Assembly (NCBI GenBank): GCA_029961685.1
Contig: JARWKL010000008.1
Span: forward strand, 23,442,619-23,506,618
From: Aristolochia californica
Taxonomy: Eukaryota > Streptophyta > Magnoliopsida > Piperales > Aristolochiaceae
Reading direction: 5' to 3'
DNA length: 64,000 nt
How positions within the stretch are numbered: the first letter of the stretch is position 1; every line of letters begins with the position of its first letter. Below, piece after piece: positions 11,453 to 23,499 of this stretch. The notes beneath the pieces are model-generated. The model was given only the letters and a program-made list of their open reading frames with translations. It was not told where the DNA came from and did not search any database. A program made the translations under genes and the position numbers.

Positions 11453-12224
11453 TGTTATGGACTCAATAACACTGAGTCATCTACTTTACTTTTATTATTT
11501 AGGTTGCTTTTAATTTCGAATTTTATTGATTTGTAATAAGACTTAAAGGTAGGGGTAGAATTGGGTTTTATAACCCTAACCTATGTTGATGTTAATTACC
11601 CTATTTAAGGGGTAAGGATGGAGAAATAAAGCAAGTTCGGAATTAGCATAAACTAGGGTAATTTAGGTTCTTGCTAGGCTCCCTATTCGAGGGTTCTTGG
11701 CATGAACTCTCTTGGTGGTTTGCTGCATCCATTGAAGAGTCCTTGAGGAGATCGTGGGAGGATGAGGAAGAGGAATCACCCTTCTCTTCCAAGCTGCAAC
11801 AGCAATCTACCTCTGCCATGAACCAGCAGCAAGAGCAGGTTTGTGTGAGCCTTATCATCAAGGAGGAGGCTTTTGAGTCGCATGTTGGAGGAGATCTTCA
11901 AGAGGTATTTTTGATTACATTCTCCGTGTTTGGAAAGGTCTTCTCTGGTCTCTTTTAAGTATAAGTAGTAGATGCATGGTTTTAGGGATTTATATATGTT
12001 GACGTGAGTTATAAAATAGGGGTTTCATATCTGAGTGGTTAAACATTCCTTTAACTTGCTGGTTGCATCTATAATTGAGAAAAGGAAACTCCTTTTCAAT
12101 CCTAACATAAAAGGAGAAGTAGAAGAGAGTTCTTTTCACAAAAATGTGTTAAGAAACCATCAAACAGTGCTGGATCCTTATTCAACTCTCCAAGTTACTA
12201 GATCCATGGCTAGGGACCATAACA
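11453..12224 (+). repeat. LTR 3 of array C
   Basis: Starts TGTTATGGACTC and ends GGGACCATAACA, the least altered terminus of the three. Copia B resumes immediately after it. 11343-11452 repeats the pol-tail remnant and purine tract of copy 1. Confidence 0.93.
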
Positions 12225-12726
12225 TAATTAAGGAACAAATAGGACATCTTTAAGTGGGATAGAGGGTGTAATAGAAGATGATCCCTTTCCAATTACTTTG
12301 GTTTGGATACCATTAGAAATAGTAACAAATTTATTGGGAATACACGGAGATAAATAATTGAGCATGTGTTTTTTACCTGAGAGATGTTCAAATGCCCCGG
12401 AGTCTCTTATCCAAGATGAAGAGGAGGAAGACAAAGAAAGCATACCTGAAGCAATAGTGGTAGCAGTTGTAGGTAAAGGTGTAAGGGAAGACTCCATAAG
12501 TAACTTCATTTTCTAAAATATGTCATACTCTTCAGGAGTGAGAGTCATCTTCCTGGTTTGTGATTCAGCCTTATCTTCCAGCTTATCAATTTTAACAGAG
12601 GCTAGAGTAGCTATGGCCCATTCTGGTTTGCCATGAAGCTTCCATCAATTTTCCACAAGGTAGTTCTGACCACCACAATCGGTGCATATGTGAGGCTCTG
12701 TGCGAGAGTGGGTAGGACCGGTTCTA
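12225..12726 (-). pseudogene. Copia B protease and end of gag
   Basis: 12509-12228 (minus) is open and carries a copia protease: WIRDSGAFEHLSG, then IPLKDVLFVP at its end, where array C interrupts it. 12510-12721 continues as the gag-protease spacer and a degraded zinc-knuckle region. Its right end at TTCTA (12722-12726) is the target duplication of Gy1. Confidence 0.87.
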
Positions 12727-13139
12727 TGTTAGGATCCTCACGAGCCATGGATCTTGTCACCCTCCTCTCTTCTCTTCCTTCCATTACCTTGCTTGACGTT
12801 GAGATGGAATGAGGGATTGATGGGAATTGAATTTCGGAAAGGAGAATTGGGGGAAAAATGGAAAAGAGCTTGAAGGACCTCTTGACCTGTTTATCTAAAT
12901 TACTCTAGCTAAAGTAGACTCAATTCATAATTCTCATTACCCTAGCCGTCCCCTTAAATAGGGTTGAGGACGTCCAAAACCCTAAAGACCTCTTGGGTCA
13001 ATGGTTCAAACCAATAAATGCTAAACCAACCCAAACCAAAGACAAAACCAAACCAAGAAACAATTACATGGAAATTGAAAAACACATTCATTAATTCCTA
13101 CGCCTGTTGGTAACTCGTGATGCTATAGAGTCCATAACA
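12727..13139 (-). repeat. 3' LTR of Gy1
   Basis: On the minus strand it starts TGTTATGGACTC and ends GGATCCTAACA. The C-rich stretch next to it at 13141-13150 is the polypurine tract on the minus strand. Confidence 0.95.
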
Positions 13140-16100
13140 TCACCCCCCCTCCTAGAGAAAGAGTTTGTCCTCAAGCTCGAAGGAAGGATATAAAAGTTGA
13201 AATGCTGATAACGGCTCCCATGTGGTGTCACTAGGATCGGCATTTGCCCACTGGACAAGAATTTCCCAATCACCTTGAATGTGGCGTGCTTGTATTACCT
13301 GAGCCGGAATAGAAAGGACTCTGCCCTCATGTAGTGGCGGCAGTGGAGTGTGCAGTAGGGGCGAGTCACCCAGGAAGGGCTTCAATTGGGAGACGTGAAA
13401 GACATTGTGGATCTTTGATTCTGGTGGTAGCTGCAAGCGGTATGCCACGGGCCCAATTTTGTCCAATATCTAAAATGGACCATAATATTTTGGAGACAGC
13501 TTATGGCGCTTTGATGCAGTCAGGGACAGCTGGCAGTAGTGTTGAAGCTTTAACCACACATAGTCTCCAGGGAAATAAGATGCCTCCCGGTGCTTCTTAT
13601 CATAAAAGCGTTTCATAGAGTGCTGGGCCTCCTGTAGATGTGTACGTACCTCAGTGAGCATAGCGTCTCTTTCAGCTAATGCTTGGTCCAAAGTGACGAC
13701 TTTGGATGCCCCAGGTTCATATGGTAACAGATGAGGTGGATCTCTGCCATAAACTACCCTGAAAGGAGTAGTGCCCAGTGCTGTGTGGTAAGATGTGTTA
13801 TAGCAAAATTCTGCTCATGAAAGCCATTTCACCCATATTCTAGGTGCGTCCCCCACAAAACAACGAAGATACATTTCAATCGTGCGATTGACAACCTCTG
13901 TTTGGCCGTCCGTTTCTGGATGATAGGCAGACGAAAATGCCAATTGGGTGCCCTGTAATTTGAATAATTCCTTCCAAAATAACTGGTAAAAATGGCATCC
14001 CTGTCACTGATAATGGATGAGGGAATTCCATGTAATCGGACAATGTTGTCCATAAATAATTGAGTGACCTGAGCAGTAGTATATGGATGCGCCAAAGCAA
14101 TGAAGTGCCCATATTTTGAAAACCGATCAACGACGACGAATATCACCGATTTACCTGATGAAATGGGAAGTCCAACAATGAAGTCCATGGAAATATCAGA
14201 CCAGATTTGAGATGGTAGTTGCAAAGGTTGCAGTAGGCCGGCTGGACTTAAAGATTCGGCCTTGTTTCTTGGACAAATCTGACAAGCAACTACATAATAA
14301 GCAATTGTGCTCTTCATGCCCTTCCAGTAAAAGTCCCGACTGATTCGGAAATATGTTTTCTGTCGACCCTCATGTGTGCTATCATGGATAGAGGACAGGA
14401 TGGTGTGAAGAGGTGGGGATGTATTATGCAAAAAGATCCTGTTTTTGTAGAGAATGAGACGATCCTGAATTGTCGATTGAGGAGCAGCTGTCCCCTGTTG
14501 AATATCCTGATATAATGACATGAGATCCGGATATTGATGTACTTCCTCACGAATAGAATCTAATACCAGTGCACGTGGGTGACTGATAGCATAAATTTGT
14601 GTGGCGGAAATATCCCGACGTGATAAGGCATCAGCACCCAAATTCGAACTACCTGGCTTATAATGAACCGCAAAATCGAAGCCCATGAGTTTAGTTAACC
14701 AATGCTGCTGTGGGGATGTGGTGAGGCACTGTTCAAGAAGATACTTGAGGCTGCAATGATGTTTACGAATGAGAAACGGTCGTCCCCAAAGATAAGATCG
14801 CCAATGTTGGACAGCCTTGGCTAACCCAATCAATTCCCTCTCATATGCAGCTAACTTATGGTGGTGTTGTCCCAACTGACGGCTGAAATAAGCAATGGGG
14901 TGTCCCAATTGTTGTAACACTACCCCTATACCTCCCCCGGATGCATCACATTCCACCACAAAGTCTCCCTCAAAATCTGGTAATTGTAGGACTAGCGCTG
15001 AGGCTAAGGCCTCTTTTAACAGGTTAAAGGCCTGTTCTGCTGAAGAAGACCAGTGGAAGACATTTTTTTTTAGCAGGTTGTTGAGTAGTGCTGCTATCTG
15101 GCCATAAGATTGGATAAATTTTCTATAATATTCCGCTAAGCCCAAAAATCCCTTTAATGTTGTGATGGAGGTGGGAATCGGCCAATCTGTAACTGCTTGT
15201 ATCTTGCTCTGGTCAACTTTCACGCCCATAGCTGATATGACGTGGCCCAAATATGCCACCTCAGATGTACCCATAGAACATTTTGATTTATTCAAAACCA
15301 AATGATGAGAGCGTAGAATGGTAAATACCTGATGGAGGTGGTGGAGATGTTCTTCCCAATTTTTGCTGTAGACCAGAATGTCATAAAAAAAGACTAACAC
15401 ATAGTTGCGCAGAAGTGATGAAAAGACCTCATTCATGAGGGCCTGAAAGGTGGAGGGTGCATTGGAGAGACCGAAGGGCATGACGAGGAACTCGAAATGA
15501 CCGTGATGTGTGCGGAAGGCAGTCTTCTCCACATCCGTCGGGTGAACTCTTATTTGATGATAGCCCGATTTCAAATCTAATTTGGTAAAAATTGTAGCAC
15601 CATGTAACTCATCCTCAAATCGTCCACGACTGGAATGGGGAACTTGTCCTTAACTGTGTGCAAGTTGAGTTGCCTATAGTCAACACAAAATCTCCAAGAT
15701 TTATCTTTTTTACGTACAAGTAACACTGGTGAGGAGAAAGGAGATCGACTGGGCGGGATCACACCCTGAGCGAGCATATGCATGCACTGTCGTTCTATTT
15801 CATCCTTCTGGATATGCGGGTAACAAGAAGGCCGCACCACTACTGGATCAGTTCCCAACTTTAAACGAATGTGGTGATCGCAATGACGCACTGGTGGTAG
15901 ACCTGTGGGGTCATTAAATAAATCCGCAAATGCTGTAAGTAAAGGAGCTAACTGATCATCACCAGTGTGTTGAAGCTGTAAAGTGTGAAGTACGTTAGGT
16001 ACCTGTGCCACAATGCCTTGTAATGTAATCTGGCCTTGTGGTGCTGAAAATGTCATAGTTCGAGCCTGAAAGTCCCATAATATCGGTCCTAATAACTGGA

Positions 16101-16485
16101 GCCATTTTGACCCCGAGCACCAAATCAAATCCAGCCAAAGGAATGACTAGTAAATCCGCCTGAAATGAATGCCCTTCAATGGTGAAAGGGGTGTTAGCAC
16201 ATAACCCCACACTAGCAATTTTGGCCCCATTGGCCACAGAAACTGAGAGTCCCCTTTGTTGTTGAATGGCCAATCCCAATTGTTGCGCGGCTGGTTCACT
16301 GATAAAATTATGTGTGCTGCCCGAATCAATTAAAGCAAGTAGCATGAGATGATGTAACCTGGCCTTTACCTGCATGGTATTAGAACTACGCAGGCCATGC
16401 ATGGCATGGAGGGAGAGCTCTGGTTCTTGCTGTACCTCTTCGACAATTTCATTTTCAATAAGCTCTTCTGAATCTTCTTCCAACA
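13140..16485 (-). pseudogene. Gy1 pol (PR-RT-RH-IN-chromodomain), broken
   Basis: Protease has LIDSGSTHNF (near 16320). RT has RFCVDYRQLN and [13 protein letters not shown], but its catalytic box reads FFYD instead of FFDD (near 15380). RNase H has VECDASGGGIG; IRKHHC replaces the usual RTDHC. Integrase has the CQIC zinc segment, VDRFSKYGHF and ISDRDAIF. The C-terminus has the QGDWEILVQW and WEPL pattern of a chromodomain. Breaks: an extra T near 16105, a small deletion near 15616, a 2-bp deletion near 13980 and a TGA near 13813. The RT active-site change alone should abolish activity. Confidence 0.93.
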
Positions 16486-17590
16486 GTTCAATACTGAATA
16501 AGCATTTACAAATATGGCTTGGCAGGAATTGTTCGTCACAATTAAAACATAGGCCCTTTGCCTTTCGAGCGTCCATTTCCTATTTAGTCAAAAATTTACG
16601 TGGCATAGGTTGTGGAGGCAGATTGGTAGCCTGATCTGCTCGGTTAGGGGTAGAGGACCCAAAACGTGGCCCAAATGCAGTACCCTGTATTCTGTGGTTC
16701 CAAAATGGTTTTCGCTGTAAAGACTCTTTTAGAACTCTCTGTTTGTGTTCCACAGCTCTGGCATAATTCATTGCTGAGTCCAAATCTGTTGGACCAAGTA
16801 ATTCCACTTCCAATCTAATTGCCTCTGTCAATCCAGCATTAAAAATCTGAACATGTAGGTGAGGAGGAACAAATTCACTAGCTCAGGCCAACCTTTCTTG
16901 GAATGTTTTTTGGTAAACTTCTAAGGTGCTGGTCTGTTTATAGTTGATCAATTCCCCCACTGGGTTGCTGCTAGCTGGAGGTCCGAACCTCAACTGGCAA
17001 GCATGTTTAAAGTGCAGTCAATCCTAAATGGAATGGACATTTCGGTAGTGATGGAATCACATGAGCACTTCATCGAGCATGCGGTAGGCGGCCAAAGTAA
17101 CCTTGTCCATTTCCACCATTTGTTGATGATAGAAGAATTGTTCACATTTCGTGAACCACTGTAAAGGATCTTTAGAGCCATCATATGTAGGAAAGTTAAG
17201 TTTAAAGTACCTGGGAACCGTTGATGGTCCTTGTGCGTGAGTGGCCATTGAACCCATTGGTTGGCGCAGGGGTGGATTTGGTGGTGGCGTGAATTGTTGG
17301 TGGGGTACTGGTTGTGGTTGAAATTTGGTTGCTGGTGGTGGCGTTGGTGCTTGAAGTGCATCAAGTTGTCGGAGGATGGTTTGTAGAGATGATTCTAATG
17401 TTTGTAAGGTATTATTGATGTGAGAAATTTCAGTACCTTGAAGAGTGGATCGTTGTTGAAGTTCTGAAAGTACTTGATGTATGTCCTCTGGAGAAGAGGA
17501 ATCACCGAGGGTGGACCTGTCTGATACCACGTTGTTAGGATCCTCACGAGCCATGGATCTTGTCACCCTCCTCTCTTCTCTTCCTTCCAT
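16486..17590 (-). pseudogene. Gy1 gag, broken by three stops
   Basis: The ATG at 17590 lies inside the 5' LTR, and the frame passes through the primer site (VVSDRS). The capsid region has PRYFKLNFPTYDGSKDP and WFTKCEQFFYH. Stops: TGA (Trp codon) near 17055, TGA at 16883-16885 and TAG at 16580-16582. The zinc knuckle CFNCDEQFLPSHICK and an acidic stretch follow. The stop at 16883 is also present in Gy2; the other two are private to this copy. Confidence 0.92.
17516..17529 (-). promoter_or_regulatory. Primer-binding site of Gy1
   Basis: Minus strand TGGTATCAGACAGG, 3 nt from the LTR end; matches initiator tRNA-Met in its first ten bases. Confidence 0.85.
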
Positions 17591-17945
17591 TACCTTGCTT
17601 GACGTTGAGATGGAATGAGGGATTGATGGGAATTGAATTTCGTAAAGGAGAATTGGGGGAAAAACGGAAGAGAGCTTGAAGGAGCTCTTGACCTGTTTAT
17701 CTAAATTACTCTAGCTAAAGTAGACTCAATTCATAATTCTCATTACCCTAGCCGTCCCCTTAAATAGGGTTGAGGACGTCCAAAACCCTAAAGACCTCTT
17801 GGGTCAATGGTTCAAACCAATAAATGCTAAACCAACCCAAACCAATGACAAAACCAAACCAAAAAACAATTACATGGAAATTGAAAAACACATTCATTAA
17901 TTCCTACGCCTGTTGGTAACTTGTGATGTTATAGAGTCCATAACA
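17533..17945 (-). repeat. 5' LTR of Gy1
   Basis: 413 bp, same ends as the 3' LTR. It contains the gag ATG at 17590 (minus) and is followed by target duplication TTCTA. Confidence 0.95.
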
Positions 17946-17950
17946 TTCTA

Positions 17951-18710
17951 CCACCTCTAGTGTGGCCTCTAAAATTTCTGCCACGTCCTCGATAGGAGGA
18001 TAATGTACCTCTATTATAGGAGTACATAGCCGATGGAGCATCATTATGTGAGTTAAGAGATGGATCATGATGCACATGAATGAGGCACTTATTTCATCAA
18101 ATGATGAAAGTGTGGAGGAGCTAAGAAGTTGAGTCTTAGCAACTTCAAGGTAGGGCTTGATATTTTAGACAGATTGTTGTTGCTAAAGATTCCCTTTGCC
18201 TTTCTTGAACAATAATATCAGTGGAGTATGGTTGAATGATCTTCCACTCTTGAAGGAGACCCCGAAACTGAGCCAAAAACTCATGAATGTTGTCCCCTTG
18301 CTTAGTATTTAGCAAGTTTTGCAAGACATCAAACAATTTTTTTTAAAGTTCCTGTGCTAGAATATAGCTCAGCACATGTGTCCCAAATGTCTTTGGCTGA
18401 TTCCAAGTATACAACATTGTTGGCTACATGCTCTTCCATACAATTAATAAGCCAACTAATAACCAAATTATTGTTCTTGACCCACTTGAGGTAGGATAGA
18501 TCTTCTTCATCAATTGGTGGAGAAGGTTTATTTTAAGTGAACTAGAAGGTCACGAGTAATAAGAACCCTTCGTACTGATTGAGACCAACTAAGATAATTT
18601 GATAGGCCCCTTAAGGGAATAGTAGTATTTTTGAGTATGTCACTCTTACTACTTATATTTCCAGCATTTATCTTGAAGCAAATAAATGCTTCAACCACAC
18701 TCAAGATCAA
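17951..18710 (-). pseudogene. Copia B gag (capsid part)
   Basis: 18710-18528 (minus) includes ILKNTTIPLRGLSNYLSW and RRVLITRDLLVHL, the conserved start of plant copia Gag. 18336-18145 has LLNTKQGDNIHEFLAQF and LLQEWK. Stops and frameshifts lie between them. The segment 17951-18140 leads to the zinc-knuckle region interrupted by Gy1. Gag forms the particle in which reverse transcription occurs; here it is decayed. Confidence 0.85.
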
Positions 18711-19460
18711 TTATAGAAGTTCCAATTTTAAGAGAGTAAAACCAAATGGAGAGTCACTTTAAAATCATGCATAGGCTGCCAAATAAGTCAATCCGAATGT
18801 CCCAAATCGACCAAATAGGGGAAGATCTTCTATAAAAAAAATCCACTAATTCAAACTTTAAGGATCCGTGTACCAAATTAGTCACTTGAAAATTGAGATA
18901 TAGATTCTTATCCACAAGATCAGGCACTAAATTATCAAAAAGTTCATGCCTATGTCAAGTGGAGTCACCATCTAGAAATGAATCAAATCCTCTTATATCC
19001 TTAAAAAAAATCTCAAGAAGATAGAGTGAAAACTTATGCCTTAACCCAAAAATCCAAAATCGTGGCTAAACACTTTAAGAACCACAATTTTCTTTCGTTG
19101 AGATCTTTTGTAGCAAATAAGGCTCTTATAAATCTCAGCTCATAAGGAAATTCCAACTTCCAAATAACCAAGTGTTAGAATTCAAGAGAGTGGAGAAGGC
19201 AGCAGAATGGTAGAGGCATGTTGATGAATTTTCATCATGCTGGAATTTAACCATATGTTGATTCACCAACTAAAAACCAGACCACATGAGCAACACCAAG
19301 TGCAAGAGGACTTGCAGCAACATGTGCTGGAATTCCAACTCATAGGAAATCGAGCCAAGTCATATTTAAGTGACTGAAGCTCAAATCATTTCTATCACAT
19401 AAGCATCCTCTTCTCAAATGATCAATCTTGATAAAACAACTTGTAACAATCAATCTTGAT
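18711..19460 (-). other. Copia B leader, no gene
   Basis: AT-rich leader upstream of gag on the minus strand. 19311-19340 (minus) reads GGAATTCCAGCACATGTTGC, the same as the F leader near 25445-25464, so B and F are one family. It stops at 19460, exactly where the F LTR begins, and no B primer site or LTR follows. Confidence 0.78.
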
Positions 19461-19788
19461 TGTTGGAAGATGGGCTCAAGCCCACAAGCTCAAGAAAAGA
19501 AGCCCACACGTCAGAGTGGCATATGTGTAAAATATGGTTCTTTCCATAAAGATGGCATAGAGGTGTAAATATGTGTTCATTTTATGTCTTTTGTTTTATC
19601 AAGTTGTAGCCCTAAGGGCATTGTAAACTATAAATAAAGGCATTGGCTAAGAGGTAGAGCATCGAATCCCTCTCCTCTCCTTCAACAAATTCGTCTAGCC
19701 CTCCTCTTTCTTATTTGACACAAAACCTTCTTCCCTTTATCCAAACTCTCTCATTCTACGTTCTTCTTCTTCTCCTCTCCTTTCTCTC

Positions 19789-20201
19789 TTTTAGGATCCT
19801 CACGAGCCATGGATCTTGTCACCCTCCTCTCTTCTCTTCCTTCCATCACCTTGCTTGACGTTGAGATGGAATGAGGGATTGATGGGTATTGAAATTTGAA
19901 AAGGAGAATTGGGGGAAAAACGGAAGAGAGCTTGAAGGAGCTCTTGACCTGTTTATCTAATTTACTCTAGCTAAAGTAGACTCAATTCATAATTCTCATT
20001 ACCCTAGTCGTCCCCTTAAATAGGGTTGAGGACGTCCAAAACACTAAAGACCTCTTGGGTCAATGGTTCAAACCAATAAATGCTAAACCAACCCAAACCA
20101 AAGACAAAACCAAACCAAGAAACAATTACATGGAAATTGAAAAACACATTCATTAATTCCTACGCCTGTTGGTAACTCGTGATGCTATAGAGTCCATAAC
20201 A
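19789..20201 (-). repeat. 3' LTR of Gy2
   Basis: 413 bp; minus-strand start TGTTATGGACTC at 20201. The distal terminus is changed to CCTAAAA (TG to TT on the plus strand). The pol stop codon abuts it. Confidence 0.95.
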
Positions 20202-23200
20202 TCACCCCCCTCCTGGGAGAAAGAGCTTGTCCTTAAGCTCGAAGGAAGGATATAAGAGTCGAAATACTGATAACGGCTCCCATGTGGTGTCACTGGGGTC
20301 GGCATCGGCCCACTGGACAAGAATTTCCCAATCACCTTGAATGTGACGTGCTTGTACGACCTGAATTGGAATAGAAAGGACTCTTCCCTCATGTAGTGGC
20401 GGCAGTGGAGTGTGCAGTAGGGGCGAGTCACCCTGGAAGGGCTTCAATTGGGAGACGTGAAATACATTGTGGATCTTTGATTCCGGTGGTAGTTGCAAGC
20501 GGTATGCCACAGGTCCAATTTTGTCCAATACCTGAAATGGACCATAATACTTTGGAGACAGCTTATAGAACTTGGATGCAATCAGGGACAGCTGGCGGTA
20601 GTGTTGAAGCTTTAACCACACATAGTCTCCAGGGAAATAAGATGCCTCCCGGTGCTTCTTATCATAATAGCGTTTCATAGAGTGCTGGGCCTCCTGTAGA
20701 TGAGTACGTACCTTAGTGAGCATAGCATCTCGTTCAGCTAACACTTGGTCCAAAGTGATGACTTTGGATGCCCCAGGTTCATATGGTAACAGACGAGGTG
20801 GATCTCTGCCATAAACTACCCTGAAAGGTGTAGTTCCCAGTGCTGTGTGGTAAGATGTGTTACAGAAAAATTCTGCCCATGAAAGCCATTTCACCCACCT
20901 TCTAGGTGCGTCCCCCACAAAACAACGAAGATACATTTCAATCGTGCGATTGACAACCTCTGTTTGTCCGTCCGTTTGTGGATGATATGCAGACGAAAAT
21001 GCCAATTGGGTGCCCTGTAATTTGAATAATTCCTTCCAAAATATACTGGTAAAAATGGCATCCCTGTCACTGATAATGGATGAGGGAATTCCATGTAATC
21101 GGACAATGTTGTCCATAAATAATTGAGCGACCTGAGCAGCAGTATATGGATGCGCCAAAGCAATGAAGTGACCATATTTTGAAAACCGATCAACGACGAC
21201 GAATATCACAGATTTACCTGTTGAAATGGGAAGTCCAGCAATGAAGTCCATGGAAATGTCAGACCAGATTTGAGACGGTAGTTGCAGAGGTTGCAGTAGG
21301 CCGGCCGGGCTTAAAGATTCGGCCTTGTTTCGTTGACAAATCTGACAAGCAGCTACATAATCAGCAATTGTGCTCTTCATGCCCTTCCAGTAAAAGTCCC
21401 GACTGATTCGGAAATATGTTTTCTGTCGACCCTCATGTGTGCTATCATGGATAGATGATAGGATGGTGTGAAGAAGTGGGGATGTATTATGCAAAAAAAT
21501 CCTGTTTTTGTAGAGTATGAGACGATCCTGAATCATCCAATGAGGAGCTGCTGCCCCCTGTTGAATATCCTGATATAATGACATGAGATCCGGATATTGA
21601 TGTACTTCCTCACGAATCGAATCTAATACCAGTGAGCGTGGGTGACTGATAGCATAAATTTGTGTGGCTGAATTATACTGACGTGATAAAGCATCAGCCC
21701 CCAAATTCGAACTACCTGGCTTATAGTGAACCGTAAAATCGAAGCCCATGAGTTTAGTTAACCAAAGCTGCTGTGGGGATGTGGTGAGGCGCTGTTCAAG
21801 AAGATACTTCAGGCTGCAATGATCTGTACGAATGAGAAATGGTCGTCCCCAAAGATAAGGTCGCCAATGTTGGACAGCCTTGGCTAACCCAATCAATTCC
21901 TGCTCATATGCAGCTAACTTATGGTGGTGTTGCCCCAACTGACGGCTGAAATAAGCAATGTGGGTGTCCCAATTGTTGTAGCACTGCCCCTATACCTCCC
22001 CCGGATGCATCACATTCCACCACAAAGTCTCCCTCAAAATCTAGTAATTGTAGGACTGGCACTGAGGCTAAGGCCTCCTTTAACAGGTGAAAGTCCTGTT
22101 CCGCTGAAGAAGACCAGTGGAAGGCATTCTTTTTTAGCAGGTTGTTGAGTGGTGCTGCTATCATGCCATAAGATTGAATAAATTTTCTGTAATATCCTGC
22201 TAGGCCCAAAAATCCCTTTAATGCTGTGATGGAGGTGGGAATTGGCCAATCTGTTACTGCTTGTATCTTGCTTTGGTCAACTTTCACGCCCACTGCTGAT
22301 ATGACGTGGCCCAAATATGCCACCTCAGATGTACCCATAGAACATTTGGATTTATTCAAAACCAAATGATGAGAGCGTAGAATGGTAAATACCTGATGGA
22401 GGTGGTGGAGATGTTCTTCCCAATTTTTGTTGTAGACCAGAATGTCATCGAAAAAGACTAACACATAGTTGCGCAGAAGTGATGAAAAGACCTCATTCAT
22501 GAGGGCCTGAAAGGTGGAGGGTGCATTGGAGAGACCGAAGGGCATGAGGAGGGACTCGAAATGACCGTGATGTGTTCGGAATGCAGTCTTCTCCACATCC
22601 GTCGGGTGAACTCTTATTTGATGATAGCCCGATTTTAAATCTAATTTGGTAAAAATTTTAGCACCATGTAACTCATCCAGCAACTCGTCCACGACTGGAA
22701 TGGGGAACTTGTCCTTAATTTTTTTCAAGTTGAGTTGCCTATAGTCGACACAAAAAATCCATTATTTATCCTTTTTACGTACAAGTAACACTGGTGAGGA
22801 AAAAGGAGATCGACTGGGCTGGATCACCCCCTGAGCGAGCATATGCATGCATTGTCGTTCTATTTCATCTTTATGTATATGCGGGTAACGATAAGGCTGC
22901 ACCACTACTGGATCAGTTCCCAACTTTAAACGAATGCAGTGATCACAATGACGCACTGGTGGTAGACCTGTAGGATCATTAAATAAATCTGCAAATGTTG
23001 TAAGTAAAAGAGCTAACTGATCATCACCGATGTCCTGAAGCTATAAAGTGTGAAGTGCGTTAGGTATCTGTGCCACAATACCTTGTAATGTAATCTGGCC
23101 CTGTGGTGCTGAAAATGTCATAGTCCGAGCCTGAAAGTCCCATAATATAGGTCCTAATAACTGGAGCCATTTGACCCCGAGCACCAAATCAAATCCAACC

Positions 23201-23499
23201 AATGGAATGACTAGTAAATCTGCCTGAAATGAATGCCCCTCAATGGTGAAAGGGGTGTTAGGACATAACCCTACACTAGCAATTTTGGCCCCATTGGCCA
23301 CTGAAACTGAGAGTCCCCTTTGTTGTTGAATTGCCAATCCCAATTGTTGCGCAGCTGGTTCACTGATAAAATTATGTGTGCTGCCTGAATCAACTAAAGC
23401 AAGTAGCATGAGATGATGTAACCTGGCCTTTACCTGCATGGTATTAGAACTACGCAGGCCATGCATGGCATGGAGGGAGAGCTCTGGTTCTTGTTGTAC
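20202..23499 (-). pseudogene. Gy2 pol (PR-RT-RH-IN-chromodomain), nearly complete
   Basis: Protease LVDSGSTHNF lies near 23391. RT has [13 protein letters not shown] and intact catalytic FFDDILVY. RNase H has VECDASGGGIG and RTDHCSLKYLLEQ. Integrase has ACQICQRNKAE, SMDFIAGLP, ISDRDAIF and YHPQTDGQTEVVNR, giving HHCC and DDE. Then comes a GPF-type module and the chromodomain-like tail (GDWEILVQWADAD). The final 1.7 kb (21938-20202) is one open frame ending at the LTR. Breaks: TAG near 23042, TAA near 22763 and a 1-bp insertion near 21960. Chromodomains in this family guide integration into heterochromatin. Confidence 0.94.

Larger units (their letters stand above)
6981..12224 (+). mobile_element. 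Gag-only gypsy element C as a tandem array: LTR-gag-LTR-gag-LTR
   Basis: Three LTRs (6981-7759, 9220-9992, 11453-12224) alternate with two nearly identical internal regions (7760-9219, 9993-11452). The repeat period is 2233 bp. Each internal region has a tRNA-Met primer site, a broken gag, a zinc-knuckle remnant and the last codons of a gypsy pol before a purine tract; protease, RT, RNase H and integrase are absent. The array sits inside the copia B protease region, whose reading order continues on both sides. Target duplication is not clean (GATTT left, TAATT right). Confidence 0.93.
12727..17945 (-). mobile_element. Ty3/gypsy chromovirus Gy1 (5.2 kb)
   Basis: Both LTRs are 413 bp (12727-13139 and 17533-17945), and a perfect 5-bp target duplication TTCTA lies at 12722-12726 and 17946-17950. 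Minus-strand order is gag, PR, RT, RNase H, IN, chromodomain-like tail. By eye the LTRs differ at about 8 of 413 positions, so the insertion is fairly young. Size, short LTRs and pol tail fit Reina-type chromoviruses (inference). It is inserted into gag of copia B. Confidence 0.96.
5510..19460 (-). mobile_element. Ty1/copia B, minus strand, split by two gypsy insertions
   Basis: Three separated blocks read as one minus-strand element: 5510-6980 (RNase H, RT, linker, integrase start), 12225-12721 (protease, gag end) and 17951-19460 (gag, leader). The protein order is continuous across both gaps: the FVP...LNLLS protease tail spans the C insertion, and gag spans Gy1. Both LTRs are gone. The left side ends at LTR N and the right side at the LTR of F. 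The element is internally deleted in RT and integrase. It is the same family as F, judged by gag and leader. Confidence 0.88.

Noticed and set aside
6976..12229. Clean target duplication for array C
   Set aside because: GATTT and TAATT agree at only three of five positions; the insertion site is supported by copia B continuity instead.
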